Below are positions 13,601 to 26,134 of a DNA stretch of 64,000 bases, one piece after another. Position 1 is the first letter of the stretch, and the number at the start of each line of letters is the position of its first letter. The translations under genes were made by a program, and so were the position numbers. The DNA is taken from contig NW_022985067.1 in the NCBI RefSeq assembly GCF_010015585.1, positions 1,316,437 through 1,380,436 on the forward strand. Reading direction: 5' to 3'. Under the pieces are notes generated by a model. That model saw nothing but the letters and a program-made list of their open reading frames with translations, ran no database searches and was not told the DNA's origin. The DNA comes from Eremomyces bilateralis CBS 781.70 (Eukaryota; Ascomycota; Dothideomycetes; Eremomycetales; Eremomycetaceae).

Positions 13601-14066
13601 GGACCACGCCAGGTACGAGGAAGGGCTCATCAACACCCAAATCGCGCTACGTCGCGAGGGAAGGTATGATCGCGCAGACGAGCAGCTCAGGCGGACGGAG
13701 GTAGCACGGGAACAGGCGAGACGGGAGCAGGCGGAGCGGGTGGCGAAGCGAGAGGCACGGAGAGTGGCGGAGCGGGAGGTAGTGCGGGCGGCAGCGCCAC
13801 GGGTGGAGCAGGCGGCGGAGCGAGAGGCGGCGCGAGAGGCGGCGTTTCTAAGACGGGCTGCGGAACCGCGGCTGCAAGACGAGCGGGTGACGGATTATGA
13901 GAATGAGCATCCGTTGAAGGTGAGGCCGGTGGCCGGGATGGGGAGGTGGGTGATGGAGGGGGACGACGATGAGGATGAGAGCGATGAGGGCGATGAGAGC
14001 GAGGAGGAGGATGAGAGTGAGGAAGACGAGGAAGGCGAAGAAAACGAGGAAGACGAGGAAGACTGA
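10669..14066 (+). CDS. RBR E3 ubiquitin ligase, RNF216/TRIAD3-like
   Basis: RBR ligases take ubiquitin from an E2 onto a RING2 cysteine and then pass it to the substrate. RING1 (E-C-G-C-C-F-G-D, then C-C and H-K-F-C-R-D-C) starts near base 11825. IBR follows (W-D-C-P-F-C, then C-R-N-P-E-C and the RNF216-like S-H-I-P-L-S-C-E-E). RING2 is C-N-K-C, then D-E-G-C-N-K-I-I-C with the first Cys as likely catalytic residue, then C-Y-V-C-G. The remainder is a long charged Gln/Arg/Pro-rich tail ending in about 35 mostly Asp/Glu residues. Exon 1 runs to 11189 (donor GTAAGT) and the main exon starts at 11520 (branch GCTAAC, acceptor CAG). Whether a small exon at about 11305-11382 lies between is unclear, as both models keep phase. 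ATG 10669 is chosen; ATG 10723 is the alternative. Confidence 0.9.
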
Positions 14067-15261
14067 GCTCTAAGCGGCCTAGTTCTTCGTGATTGTTCCA
14101 TCAGGGCCTTTCCTCGGGGATTCAGACTTCTGGGTGGATTTCGGCATTATGGGCATTCCACGGTTTCCATCACTTGTTTCTCATTCAACAGGGCGTTCAT
14201 GTATGAGTACCATCGCGGATTCGATGGGGTATATTGGGTGTAGGATCGTGTTGTCTTGATCGACGTCGGAATTCTCCTCTGCTGACGTGTGATCTGCCAC
14301 CAGCAAAGCAGATCGGCATGCACAGCGAAGGGGCGGGATCAAACTGTACAGGTACTTAATGAGATACTAAATATTTTTGGTTGCTTCTAGGAGTTGGCTT
14401 CTACTGTATAGCGCCTGGTTCTCAAAACGTCCCGTTTTTGGGACTCTCTTTCCTTAGCCATGCTTCAATATTTACAAGTGCAAGACCCAAAGGAGATCCG
14501 TTTCTAACTAAATATATTTCCATCATCAATGTCTCATTACATTGCTGATGCTTCCGTATACCTTGCCTCCCAGTTCATAAACCCAGCGGCGGTCGCATCC
14601 ATCTTTACCCATCAAGATTCGCTCGACTGTCCGCTATCCCAACTCCCAACTCCAACCTAACGGGAAAGCCTCAAAGTGTTAGCAATTGGTGCCACGCCAT
14701 GCGTTTTCGGACACCGAAAAGTCCGAAAACCCATGGCGAGACTCCACCTTTGCGAGACATCGACATCATCCAGGACACGGAATACATGGTTGAAAATTCA
14801 AAAGTCATGCCTCTTCGTTTTTGTCCGCCGGTTGGAAAGTGGCTGTAGTGACGTAGCAAATAGGTATGCGCTCAATAGGACCGAAAAAGAAAATTAAATC
14901 GCAGGCTGATTATCATTAATACAGTGTAGACCTGAAGGAGTGTCTTCAGCGCGCTTCCGTGGTTCCCAGAGAATAGTCCTCCCAAATCACATTATTACCC
15001 GAAACGCTTGAAACACCGTGAAAAGGGACGTCCCGTGCCGCTGAGTCCTCCGATATCGTAGCTTTTGCAAAATGCAATGCAATGCAGGGTGTATTCCTAG
15101 GGGTAAAATCCCATCGCTTCATTCTCCAACCCAAATGTTCGCCGTTCATCGTCCATTACGCATATCCGTTTGTATCCCACCCAAAACTCATCGCTCAAAA
15201 CGCCGGAGGTTCAACCGTGACTCCATAGCGCACCACCCATGCACCTCGCTACAAATGCCAA
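14067..15261. other. Convergent intergenic region
   Basis: 1.2 kb between two convergent genes, expected to hold both 3' UTRs. Open frames here are under 75 codons and not conserved-looking. I see no RNA gene or repeat. Confidence 0.55.
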
Positions 15262-17995
15262 TCATTTCCCGGAATAGTTCGCCGGTTCCTCCTTGATGAA
15301 CTGATACACCTTCTGTGGCGGCGGTTGCTGCTGCTGCTCGCTCATTCCCGACCCGTAGCTCTCCTCTTTGCGTGGCGGCTGGTATTGATGCACCTCGAGC
15401 CCCGTGGCGATCATCCCGGGCTGCTGAGGCGGCGCCGTGGCGGAGCCCATGGCGCTGGAGTTGCTGCTGCTGGCGGAGTAGAGGGACTGCATAGAGAGGG
15501 TCGGCTGCAGGTGGTGCGGCTGCGGCGTCAGCTGTTGCGAGTGCGGCGAGTGGCCAGACGAACTGGGGGATGGGCAGTGGAGCGGGTGGAGGTGCGGTGG
15601 TTGCTGCAGTTGCGGGGCGAAGGGTTGGCATTGCGTGTCCATTTGCGCGAACTGAGAGGAGGGCACGCCGACGAACTGCAGCTTGCCGTCGGGTGTAGGG
15701 TAGGCGGATTGCAGGGCACCGGACTCGTTGAACATGGGTACCGGACCCCAGAACGGCGGATTCATGGACATGTCGTCCGTGGTGAGGGACATCTCGTGCG
15801 CGTGGATGTCGGTGGATATCGAGGACATCATGGAGACGTCGGGGAGAGAGGGGCGACGGATGCTCCCGTTCCGGCTTAGCCCTGCAGTGGCGTGATGGTC
15901 CTGGGGATCCTCGAACTGCATCGGCTGCGAGCTGGGCGGGATAACCATCGCTGCGGGTCCGAACGTCTGTTGCGTGGCAGGGGCGCTCTGGGGCGGAGTG
16001 TAATGCATCTGCTGGGCACGGACGTTCATGAATGACTGGTGCTTCAGAACTTGGTCGGCATCCATCGGGGTGGTCGGCGGTGATGTACCAGTGCCCATGC
16101 CCGGAGGGAAGACAGACGAGGTAGCAGATGACAGAGCGAAGGACATGCCGGCAGGATTGTAGGAGTCAGGGGAGGAATGGATGCCGTCGATTTCGCTACA
16201 CGGACCAATGCCATGCATCCACGGCTGAGACAAGTCGGCAGGAGTCAACGGGGTGAGCGGGCCTAGTGCAACTTCAGTTCCTGGGCCGGATGACGTCTGC
16301 GTATTCGCATACGCGAAGTTAGCCGCGTCGGCGAAGTTGAGGTGGTGGGGAGATCGTTGGGTGGGGGTAGGGTTGGTGCTCTTTTGAATGCGACCAGTTG
16401 CCGAAGCGCCGAGTCCGGATGATCGAATGCGGCGCAGGGACAGGTCGGCAGCATGCGTGGCAGAGAGGTTGCCGGGAGATGCAGGGCCAGACATGCCGTG
16501 CGAATAGGACGCGCTCCGAGGGACGGTGAGATTCGCAGGACGGCGGGCTCGACGGTCGCCCAAGCCTGTACGAGTCGGTTGTTTGAAAGGCGACTCGGTT
16601 AGGTCGGGGTCTTGCATATTGCTGTCGAGAAGAGTGTCCGTAATGCCAGCGGCTGAAGACCTGCGTCTCGCCGCGTTTAAAGAACCATTCATATCCGGCT
16701 GGGCATGATTGCCCAACATCTCGTTCTGTTGGCCGGTCAGAGAAGCCGAGTGATCGACCTGCTGGTAGGAGTGCCCTGGAAGGAGAGAATCGGTCTGGAC
16801 TTGACTGGGCCAACACTCGGAAGAAACAATAGGAGTCGAATGAACGCTCTCAAGGCCGGGATTGCTATTCGAGATCTCATCGAAGGCGTCGGCTGTTTGT
16901 ATTGAGATCGAAGGTTCTCCGTCCAATGGCCAAGACCTGAAACCAGTCGCTTCCGGAAAGGGAGGATTCATGGTCGACGAGCATTGCATTGAATCGTCAG
17001 TCATGCTGCCATCGACCTGTGTATTAGCCTGATCGTGAGGTATCGTAATGTGCGGTTCGTCGGAATCCGATTGCGATTGATAGGCGCCCATCTCCGTGGG
17101 TGGAGATGGGTAATACACGTCTCCCCTAGATCCTGAAACCATATGTGGCCGCGACAACTGGAAGCGCATGGATTGTCCCTCCGCTTGGAGATGCCGCGGA
17201 ACGGTGAATCCATTGAGGTCAGGGACCGACTCGGGCACTTCGTATCCAGAAAAAGTTGGATTACCCACATTCTGTTGACCGGAGCTCGGTTGACCTGTTC
17301 CGGGGATGAAGGCAGCATTGCCAAAGTCTCGTCTCGTCGAGGGCCGCGAACCGGATCCTGAGTCGTCGTCGGTGGTTCCGGGCTGGCCAAACGGGGGTAC
17401 CTGAGAGGTCCGCGAACGAGGCGGTACCGCGACCACGCTGATTTGCGCGTTGGGAAGGACATTGATAAGATTTCGTTGGTTCATTTCCTGTTTCTTTGCG
17501 TCTTGCTTCACCTTAGCTCGACGGTTTTGGAACCAATTCTGGTAACGTTAGCTTCTTGCGATCGCACCGAGGGTTCAGTAAACGAAATTGTCATACATTT
17601 ATCTTATCTAACGTAGTTTGCAGGGTTTCAGCAATATCCTTCTTTGTCTGCGTGGTCGGCTTGGGCTCGCCTCGGAAATGGGTTTCGAGAAGCTCGTGTT
17701 GGTCTTTGGTGAGACGAGGTTTGACGTCTCCGCATGGGGGAAGCAAATTGGGGTGCTGCTTCATTTGCAATTCCGTCGCAACCGGTTGCAGCGCGACGGC
17801 GACGTACTGGTCATGCTCGTGATGGTACGTATTCTCCATCGGGTGCGGCCAGTAGGCGGCCAGCTGCGTTTGGGGATGCTGGACGTACATCGTGCCGGGA
17901 GCCGACATGGCCATCATAGCATGCGATATGCGGGCCTCTTCCTCGACCTCGGACTGCGATCGTGGGGTTCGTGGGGTTCGTGAGTTTCGTGACAT
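15262..17995 (-). CDS. Homeodomain transcription factor
   Basis: A fungal homeobox regulator of 891 residues; related Pezizomycotina factors control conidiation and sexual development. Exon 1 is 17995-17597 and exon 2 is 17538-15262, with a 58-base intron (GTATGA donor, branch GCTAAC, CAG acceptor) that splits the third helix. Residues about 90-150 form the homeodomain: K-P-R-L-T-K-D-Q-H-E-L-L-E, then T-K-K-D-I-A-E-T-L and, across the junction, D-K-I-N-N-W-F-Q-N-R-R-A-K-V-K. The W-F-x-N-x-R signature of helix 3 is complete. The rest is a long Ser/Pro/Gln/Met-rich, presumably disordered region with poly-Gln near the C-terminus. ATG 17995 is the first ATG in the open frame. Over 4.6 kb upstream has no gene, as is common for developmental regulators. 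I cannot say which named Hbx gene it corresponds to. Confidence 0.9.
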
Positions 17996-20900
17996 CTGGG
18001 GAAAGCGAGTGAGAACCGGGTATCGATATGTTGTAATAGTTGATGATGTATCTGGTCGACCGGATGAGAGGAATGGATTAAAGCAAGTATGGTCGTGGTG
18101 GAGATTCCAAATCAACAACGAGAGTGATGTAAATCCGAACAGCGAATGACTCGGAGAATTATGACATTAGTGTCGGAGAGTGGAAGGCACCAAAAAGCGA
18201 ATGTCTGGCACGATGCGAAGATCGTACCGCGGAAGATAGATGAAGGGAAAGACGACGAGGGGAGGACGATGGCGTGGAGGCGAGTAAGGTGACGAGAGAG
18301 GAGACGAGAGAGCGAAGACTGGAGGAAGAAGAAGGTGATCCAACAATGCAGGACGCACAGCCAAGCAGCAAGGGAAAAGGTCTGGCTCTGTCATCGCTCG
18401 CCGAGCTGCTGCGGGCTGCTGATGCGGGTCGCTGGCAGAGCCAGTAGCGGATCTCTTAGTGGCCAGCCCTGTCTGGGGGATACACACTCCTGGGACGCTC
18501 AGACGCCTGACGCCGAGACTGAAGCGCTGGGGGCGATAGTGGAGGGCAGCTGGGCGGGTGTGGGTGACAGGAGAGAGGCGGAGACTTACGGTGCTTGTTC
18601 AACAGGCCAACGGGATCAGGAGTTACAGGGTGACAGGGTCTGAATGCGAATGGATGCAATCATGCAGGAAGGAATCCGGCGAGGCTAAAGCTCGTGAATC
18701 GGTTGGCTCTCTTGCATGGCAGATTCTCGGTCTTCGGAATCTTTATACGAATTTCCTATGATTGTCGACATTCGTGGGAGTATTCCGTAGTTGCGGGATT
18801 CAAGTTCGTAAGGGTTTGGAGAGTGCCCACTCAGGAGCTCCAGTCCCCATCTTACTTTTCCTCTACCGTGGTGGTGTGGTCTGTGTAGACCCAGGAGCGG
18901 AGCTAGATCGTACCTACTATGGATGTTCGTGGTACTCGGGAAGTGGTCGACCAGATGTCCGTTATACGAAGGAGATCGCCGACCTGTCGCTTTTCATGAT
19001 TACCTTCGTTTCCATGTTTGAAGTCTGAGCAATGCTATCAGGTAGAAGTCCAGGAGAGGCCTTCTTTCCTCCTCCATCATGTGATGCGACAAAGGCGACC
19101 TTGAAGCGGATCACGATCACTGGTACCAAAGCCAGCCAGACCTAGTTCGAGGCCTGGGGGTCACTTGATGGAAACCCTGAGTAGGAAGTCCGTTGCACAC
19201 TTCAAACGCTCGCTCGTGGGGCTGTACGTAACTCGAGAGCAATCTGGTTGGAGAGCGGTTTTGCGACCTGGTTTCGTGTGGAGGGTGAGCCTTGTCTCCT
19301 TCGTCCACTCGTCCACGCATGCCGTAGATGCATCCCTCCCTTGAGACTCTAAATTTGGGGTTCGGCGATGCACGCCGCCTTCGCAGTTTCCACCTGCAGC
19401 TGGTCGAACGACTAATTATACTGCTGTACAAAGATGAGACAGGAGCTGGCTGTTTCTTCATGCCTTGATGTATATTCAACAAAGATAGGTGGTTGATATA
19501 CAGTTACTAGTATGTATAGGACTTAATATTTGGCTCGAGAGAAATGAGATATACAGCTTCGCAATGATACTGGTAGGATTGCAGTATTGTGCAGTTTGCA
19601 CGAGGCGCCTGGTTAAACAATGACGAAGGAATCAGGAACCCAGCCTTGACCCTGGTGTCCGGGCATCAGTCATCAGCAAGTTGACAGTCATCTGTCATAG
19701 CCGTCCCGTGGTCCACTCGTTCCGAATGTTCGCACTGAGACATCACTAAGAAACGGTACGGTACTTGCCTTTTGGAAAAATCCTGACAGAGCTAATTACC
19801 GCACTGGGTAATGCTTACAACTGGGTCGTGGCTATGCTGGCTTCCTTCTCGTCAAAAGATGCCAGTTTCTTCGGCCTGTCTGGCAAGTGGCAACATCCGA
19901 GTCGATGGTCAGCTCATGTCCGTTTCACGAATCGGCGAAGAAAGGGGGATGCATGAATCGCTCACCCCGTCCCCGACGCCAATCTGCAGTGCATCGAAGC
20001 GCGGACTGCAGACCTCGTGGCAGGAGGATTCCTCAATCCCGCCATCCACTTCGGAATAATAGCCTAATTAATTATGTCCGATTGACCTCCATTTCGACGC
20101 GAGATCCGGTGTAGCATTGGCCATTGACTTTTCGCAGTTCGTGCCCCCGTACGGAGTAGTGTCGATGGAAATCGGGCGTTATTCTGTTTAGGATGCGATC
20201 TAGTACGATTAGTGTCGACTAGCAAGCGTTCCCCCGCGCGTGCATCACGCCGGGAGCACACCCGAGGATGGCTAGGCCAGGCGAGAGGCAGAGCCGGTCA
20301 AAGTCGAGACCACAATTTGATGGTTGACAGTTCAGGGAAGATCCCAAGCGGTTTGTTGTTGCCTTGTTGGTCTGAAGCTCTCGAGAGACGAAGAGAATCG
20401 TGTGTACCTGAGAACTGAGAAGCAGATGGTTTATCGTCACTTGGTCATCATAACCATGATAATGCTCTCCCTCCAAGCTCGGGATTCCTCTTATCAGAAC
20501 CGATTTCATCAGCGCTTAGATCCGGTAAACGACTTTTGTCGGCGACTTGTCCAACCAGCAAGTAGCAATATCGCAGATTCACACAATGGCAGCGAGCCAG
20601 CGAGCCTTCCACTCATTTCATTGGCCAACTACAATGGTACGGAAGGTTTTCCTTTTGGTTTCACAAGGCACCAGCAACTCGGAGACCTGCAAAGTCCCTG
20701 AATATGATGCTGTTCACCACGAGTGTTCAGCGATTCCGTCGCCTGACTCCCAGCCTCCCAAGTCTGTGGCGTAAAGGCGGCAATTGAGGCGTCCATTGTT
20801 CCCATCAGTTCCCGGCGCTCTCCCAGGGCATTCACCGGCAGCCGAAGCCGGTGGAAGGGAGCGTCCAAGTATTTGAATTTTGAAATGATCGACGTCCTGG

Positions 20901-22651
20901 AAAGGCCCGCTAGACTGCTAAGCAAAGAGGATAAACGTACCATAAGGCATAAAGTCTCCGAATAAGCACCCCCAACTTTCATCGACAAGGTAGTGCTCCT
21001 CGCCCACCCCACCCGTTGGCCGTCTGCTTCCGTGCCTTGCAGCCCTGGAGCGCACCGCGTCCGGCCGGACGACCGACTTTCGCGTGCGTGGACGCCGCTG
21101 CCGGCGAACTGCAGCTGAATGTTGTACTTTTCGGTTCTTTGGAACGTCGGGAGACACGGTGACCGTCGGGGAGAGAAATGAACATGGGAAATTTGGCAAC
21201 GCACCCGTCGGCGGAATGGTGGAGTCACATCGCCAGGTTACGCGGTGCCTTGATTTGTCCACGACAGCTGGTCGCACGCCGGCTGTTGTACGAGCTGGAT
21301 TCCTGCCATTCGCTCGATCAGGACGATGGGCAGATTTCTCCTGAGCGATCATATTCGTGGTGGTCCCGAAAGCTCCAGCAGGACCGTTCGAGAGGTGTTG
21401 GTGACGTACTCCGTACTTTTTTGTAACTCCAGAAACTCTCACAGCACAGCCTCCTTGCAGGCCTTGGCGTAAACTATACGCGTCGATTCTTAGTGATCGA
21501 TACGCCGTGGTATCGTTTCAGCTACTAAATCTTTGTAAAATTGATGCCTTATCGATCATGCTGATGCTGATGCAATGCAGAAGCTGGTGCCATGAACATT
21601 ATATGACAATCTTAGCCAGAGAGAAAAAAAGTATAGCTATGCGTTAATTGCTAAATGGGTATCTCTTATCGAATCACTATCAACTGTCTTTATCTTACGA
21701 GTTTGCGCATAAATCTTCTCATAACTGACTGACGTCCCCACCCTGCATCCCTCTCATCCACTATCTTGGCCGCCTCTACTTCCGCAGTTCCACTCATGTC
21801 GTCTGCGAGCTCTTTGCCAAAGAGTTAGTCGATATCATTCCAGCAGGATCGCGGACGTATAGAACAAATCCATCGGGTGTGGTCCCCAGCCAGGGAGCTC
21901 ATAATCAAGGAGCTCGGGACGGACTTCCTATTCTATCGTGTCGGGAAGAGCCATTTTAGTGTGAAAATAAAAAAATACGAAAGCGATAAAAGTTGAAGAT
22001 TACATTGATTGTTTGCCGGACTGCAGCACAAGAGGATGGTTAGGGGTAGTCACCATGCGTACGCGCGCTAGAGATAGAGCAGCGTAGAAAGACCATGCTG
22101 TATATTCTCAGTACCGTATGGTTGACATCCGCTACAGTTTACTTTCAGCCGTCCTGGCTCGATGAGCAGAATTTTGGACGATGAAGGTACGGAAAAGTAT
22201 TTCTTAGTCCTTGAGACTTCGAATCGGCTACAATATTCGTCAGTCTTACTCCAGCAGACACCTCACTTTACAAGATCTGCAGCTGGATCATGGACCCTTG
22301 AGGCTTGAAGAGCATCCTACTATAGATAGGTATTGTACAAACGGGACGGAGTACCGAACCACCTACTACGGTATCCAAGGCCCACAATGCTTCCGTTCTG
22401 CCCTAATTATCCAGTATCAATCCGTCATACTGGTACATTGTGGAGCATAAGGCCACACATGTAGCAGTGTATCCTTCGATTGCGATGCATGTCTAAGTAT
22501 CTAGAACTCCTGATGAGCCCCTGATTTGAATGAAGGATTCACCGTCGATCCAGGGAATTCTCCCAGGATCACTCCCAACGCCCAACTCTTCACTGACGCT
22601 CCACATTCTCCGATGACATGATGCTTCAACTGTAGCTCTCCTCTCCAGCCA
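17996..22651. other. Long gene-poor region upstream of the homeodomain gene
   Basis: About 4.65 kb with no supportable coding gene. Many short frames exist on both strands (the longest is about 200 codons on minus at 20629-21228), but none has recognisable domains, splice-consistent extension or clear coding bias. It should hold the homeodomain gene's leader and promoter and the 3' UTR of the phosphatase gene. A long 5' leader or a noncoding transcript is possible but not shown. Confidence 0.5.
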
Positions 22652-23668
22652 CTACCGCAGCGCATCCCGAATCTCAACCGTCACAACTCCCTTCTCCGGA
22701 CCGTAACCCAGAAACCTCACGCTTCTCATGTCTTGAACCACCCAATCTGCTCCGGCCTGCACCAGCTGTTCCACCGTATGCGTCGTCGCCAATGCAACCA
22801 CCTTGAACCCCGCCGCTTTCCCAGCTCTCACCCCCGCTGCTGCATCTTCCAGCACCAGCACCTCCCCGCCACCACCCACCCTCACCACTCCATCTCCATT
22901 CTCCACCCCCTCCCCACCATCCCGTCGTAGCCCCAAACTCCTCGCCGCCATCGCATACCCCTCCGGGCTCGGCTTCCCCTCCGCCACATCCTCCGCCGTG
23001 ACCAAGCACCGCGGGTGCGCGAGCCGCAGCACGTCGAGCCAGCCGGTGACCAGCGGCTTCGTACCGGACGTGATGATCGCCCAGGGCGCGGCGACGGATT
23101 CGAGGGTCTCGAGCAGCGCGCGGGAGCCGGGGATCTCGACGGCCGAGGAGCCATAGAGGAGGGGGATCTGGGCTTCGGCGTGGGTGATGTCTAGGTCATT
23201 AGAACTTTAGGGTTAAGGAGGGGGGGAGGGGGGGTCGGTGTGAGAGGACGGTGAAAGAGTGGTGTTGATGGGGGTTAGGGGGAATGGATCCCAGGGGCCT
23301 TACGTACACTCCCAATTCGCTTTTGACTCGTCGTAGATTCGCAGCACATCGATTGACCGTCGTCCATGGGAGGTCTCCAAAATAACGTTCGGGTCGATTC
23401 CTAGCTCTTTGCCGATTCTGACCCCATCAGTCAGCGCCTACAGGCTATTTCGTGGTGTTCCGCAGATGAGCGATTGTGCTGCTCCGCTTACTTATGCCAA
23501 TGCTGTACGATCGCGGGCGTCGAATCTATGATCGTGCCGTCCATGTCGAATAGCTGCAAAAGGTCAGGAAGGAGGAGTACATGGTAGCCTTGAGGGCTTT
23601 CTAGCTTTCAGACGTACTAGTCCCGTGAAGGCATGCTCCTCAGGAGGGGCTGAGAACGATCCGGCCAT
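22652..23668 (-). CDS. HAD-family phosphatase, GPP/DOG type (glycerol- or sugar-phosphatase)
   Basis: HAD hydrolases of the yeast Gpp1/Gpp2/Dog1/Dog2 group remove phosphate from glycerol 3-phosphate or 2-deoxyglucose 6-phosphate. Four exons: 23668-23618, 23553-23492, 23417-23308 and 23190-22652. All introns have GT-AG ends and phases close to 253 residues. Motif I is L-F-D-M-D-G-T, with both catalytic Asp residues, at the start of exon 2. Motif II is I-T-S-G-T-K. The Lys of motif III lies in G-K-P-S-P-E-G-Y. Motif IV is V-L-E-D-A-A-A-G-V-R-A-G. A Gly/Val-rich insertion (G-V-V-R-V-G-G-G-G-E-V) precedes motif IV. The protein is probably cytosolic, without signal peptide or membrane segment. Family is certain; the choice between glycerol and sugar phosphate is not decidable by eye. 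Confidence 0.92.
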
Positions 23669-24285
23669 CTTGAATCGGAGGGACACGAAAGTGCTGATAA
23701 TGAAGGGTGTACGGAATAGAAATTAAGTCTGGAAGATCATGTAGAGCTGAGACCGTCCCAATGAGCTCTTTATGAAGATTTCCCTCGTCTATCAAGTCTA
23801 ATGGTGACTAAGGGGCAAAAGGCTCTGCCGTCGCATTTAATGTTGGTCGCCTGGATGTCGGAAGGGTTTCCCTTTCGGGCATTGCATCCAGACTATGACA
23901 GCACCACAACAATCCTCTAGCGTAGAAGGCAAGGGAGCACTAATATGAATTAATAGTCTTCGCTCTGGATGTCCTCTTCCAGCCAAAGTTAACAGAGAGT
24001 CGTATAACTATGTAATTATCGACTTCAATTATTAAGAGTGAGAGTCATACTTCAGGAAGGGTAATGATTGAGTTTCGGTGCTCAGAAGATACTGCCATGC
24101 AATTAGGTCCCCCAATTTATGAGGTTGTCTAGGACTATATACGATATTTGAACTGGAACAATCGAAGCTGATCGATATGCTTAGAAAGCGTTGCTTAGAT
24201 CGGGTTCTGAAGCGTCTCAAAAAGATTTCCTAAGCCAAACTGGTCAATTTTCCGTACCCACTCACCACCAAGCATGCTCCGATGT
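23669..24285. other. Intergenic, upstream of the HAD phosphatase
   Basis: About 600 A+T-rich bases. The proximal part is the phosphatase promoter and leader. I see no gene or repeat in the rest. Confidence 0.5.
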
Positions 24286-25300
24286 TCAACCCAAACAATG
24301 AGTATACCAGAAAGCCCTCTTCGGCCTGATCAGGTGCCAGACGCTCATCGGAAACAGCCCTCCGCTCACCGCGGTGAAGATTGCGAGGCACACAGAGCTG
24401 AAGCGGAAATACATGCCGGCATTGGAGTTTAGTAACGCAAACTGGAAGTTGAGTGTGCTGAAGATGATCACGTTGGGCATGATGCGGTCGGCTATTGCGG
24501 TGCTGGGGGAACTCGAGTTCAACAAGGACCAGTTGAAACCGGTGAGGACGGTGGTGCAGAGAATGAGGGCGTGGAAGAGGGCCAACCTGAGGTATTCTTC
24601 GACCGCTGCGGAGTTCATGATCAGCTTTAATACTCTATGAGTACGGTACTACCGCGTGCATACAATATCGAAAACCGGACTTCTTGAGTGATCAAAGTTA
24701 TAATTGTCTCCAGCGGAGTCACTATACGAGCAACACCGAAGATGCACGATCAACTTCAAGTTCTATGTAGGGACGACGGTAGGGTCGGTGGATGCGTGCC
24801 CGTCGGTTCCCGGACCTCGTGGGTGATCAACGTTATCAGCGCCGTTCTTGACCAAAACACGAGAACCAAGCCTTGGGTGAATGTCCAGGCGGCGGAAAGG
24901 AGGAAGAAATTTCGTAGATGTCCTGTCGGCTGGATTAGCATTCATAAACATATAGGCATCAGCACAAATGCTTACATCCATAACGACCCAAACCAATCCA
25001 TTGATATCCCGGCCCGTCTGTCCGACAAACCTTAGATTGATGTGTGTGGACGTGAAATGATCAATAACGCTTAAAGGATTTATCAAATGGAATATAGAGA
25101 TGACAGGTAGGAAGTGACCTCCCAGGCCTCAACCGAGAGGTCCACTGGAGTACGACGGGGACATGTTGTCTTCGTCGGCGGCCATGTAGCAACATCAAAG
25201 GATGCCATATCTCCCCTCAACGCATAACAAAATAGCATGGAGAAAACGAGAGTAAGACGAAGAGGTGGCGGAATGGCGCTTCCCATTGGGGGATCTTCCA
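24286..25300 (-). CDS. Possible multi-exon membrane protein, uncertain model
   Basis: Hydrophobic coding-like blocks lie in order on the minus strand. Around 25300-25200 there is a Leu/Phe/Met-rich segment beginning M-E-D-P-P-M-G-S. Around 24990-24770, the blocks D-I-N-G-L-V-W-V-V-M-D and P-T-G-H-L-R-N-F-F-L-L-S-A-A-W-T-F join in phase across a small intron (GTAAGC donor, CTAAT branch, CAG acceptor). At 24618-24286 a further block holds two or three likely membrane segments. I cannot find convincing donors and acceptors joining all blocks, so this could be a real 3-4 exon gene or a decayed one. Function is not recognised. The span is approximate. Confidence 0.35.
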
Positions 25301-26134
25301 TATCGATACGATATGCCATGCGGATATGCGCTGTTGAGCTACCAGGATTAGAGTTGCATATCATAATGTCATTGTGCTTGTGATGGTGAAATCTTATGTG
25401 ATCGGCAAATGTTTTCTGCCATGGGGATTCTGATAGGTATTCCATGTATTCCAAATCGGCGATTTTGGGATGAGTAGCGTATTCTTGAATGAATCAGACA
25501 CTGTTCGGGAGTCAATTGGAAGACGGGCGACATGCGATGCTCGCAATATCACCACTAAATTCTCAATTCTCATATCTGACATCTGCATCGTCATGCGGGG
25601 CGCTGTTCCTGACGTTGGAACTCGTTGGGATTTTATCAGTCCAGGCCTTCAGGGTCAGGTAGGTTGAGGAAGATGAGTGTTGATGTGCGAAAGACAATAT
25701 TGATGACAATATTCATGACGGGAGGAAATCTTCATTCTAAGAATCCAGGGTTTAACTAGACAGCGGCATTGCCGGTCAATTGTCCGCTTCCAACCTTATT
25801 AACTGAGTTGCGTAACCTTTCGTAACCTTTCTCGTCTGGGTCTGGGCCGTCGGTTTTCTATTGAGTCCTTTTGGTTTGCCTTTCTCAATTGATCTATCTT
25901 CCATTTGTATTCTAAGCTACCTGGACCGGATTGAATTGAGACGTCAGAATTTCATCCGCTCGCGATATCGTCATTTACATGTCGCGCCACCAACATCCGC
26001 GTCTATTGTTAATTCTCAGAGGCACATTGCTACTCAACCCCCAAGTCCCATCCTATTGTCTCAATTATACCTCGTAATTGTAGCGATTGCTACCGCGTCG
26101 TCGCCGAAGCGTCGATTCCTATCAATTCCGCCAG
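25301..26134. other. Intergenic, upstream of the SulP transporter
   Basis: About 830 bases. The proximal 300 bases (25840-26134) are C/T-rich, as expected for the leader of the plus-strand transporter gene. No other feature seen. Confidence 0.5.

Noticed and set aside
20629-21228. 199-codon minus-strand open frame
   Set aside because: No recognisable domain, heavy overlap with frames on the other strand, and no splice-consistent extension.
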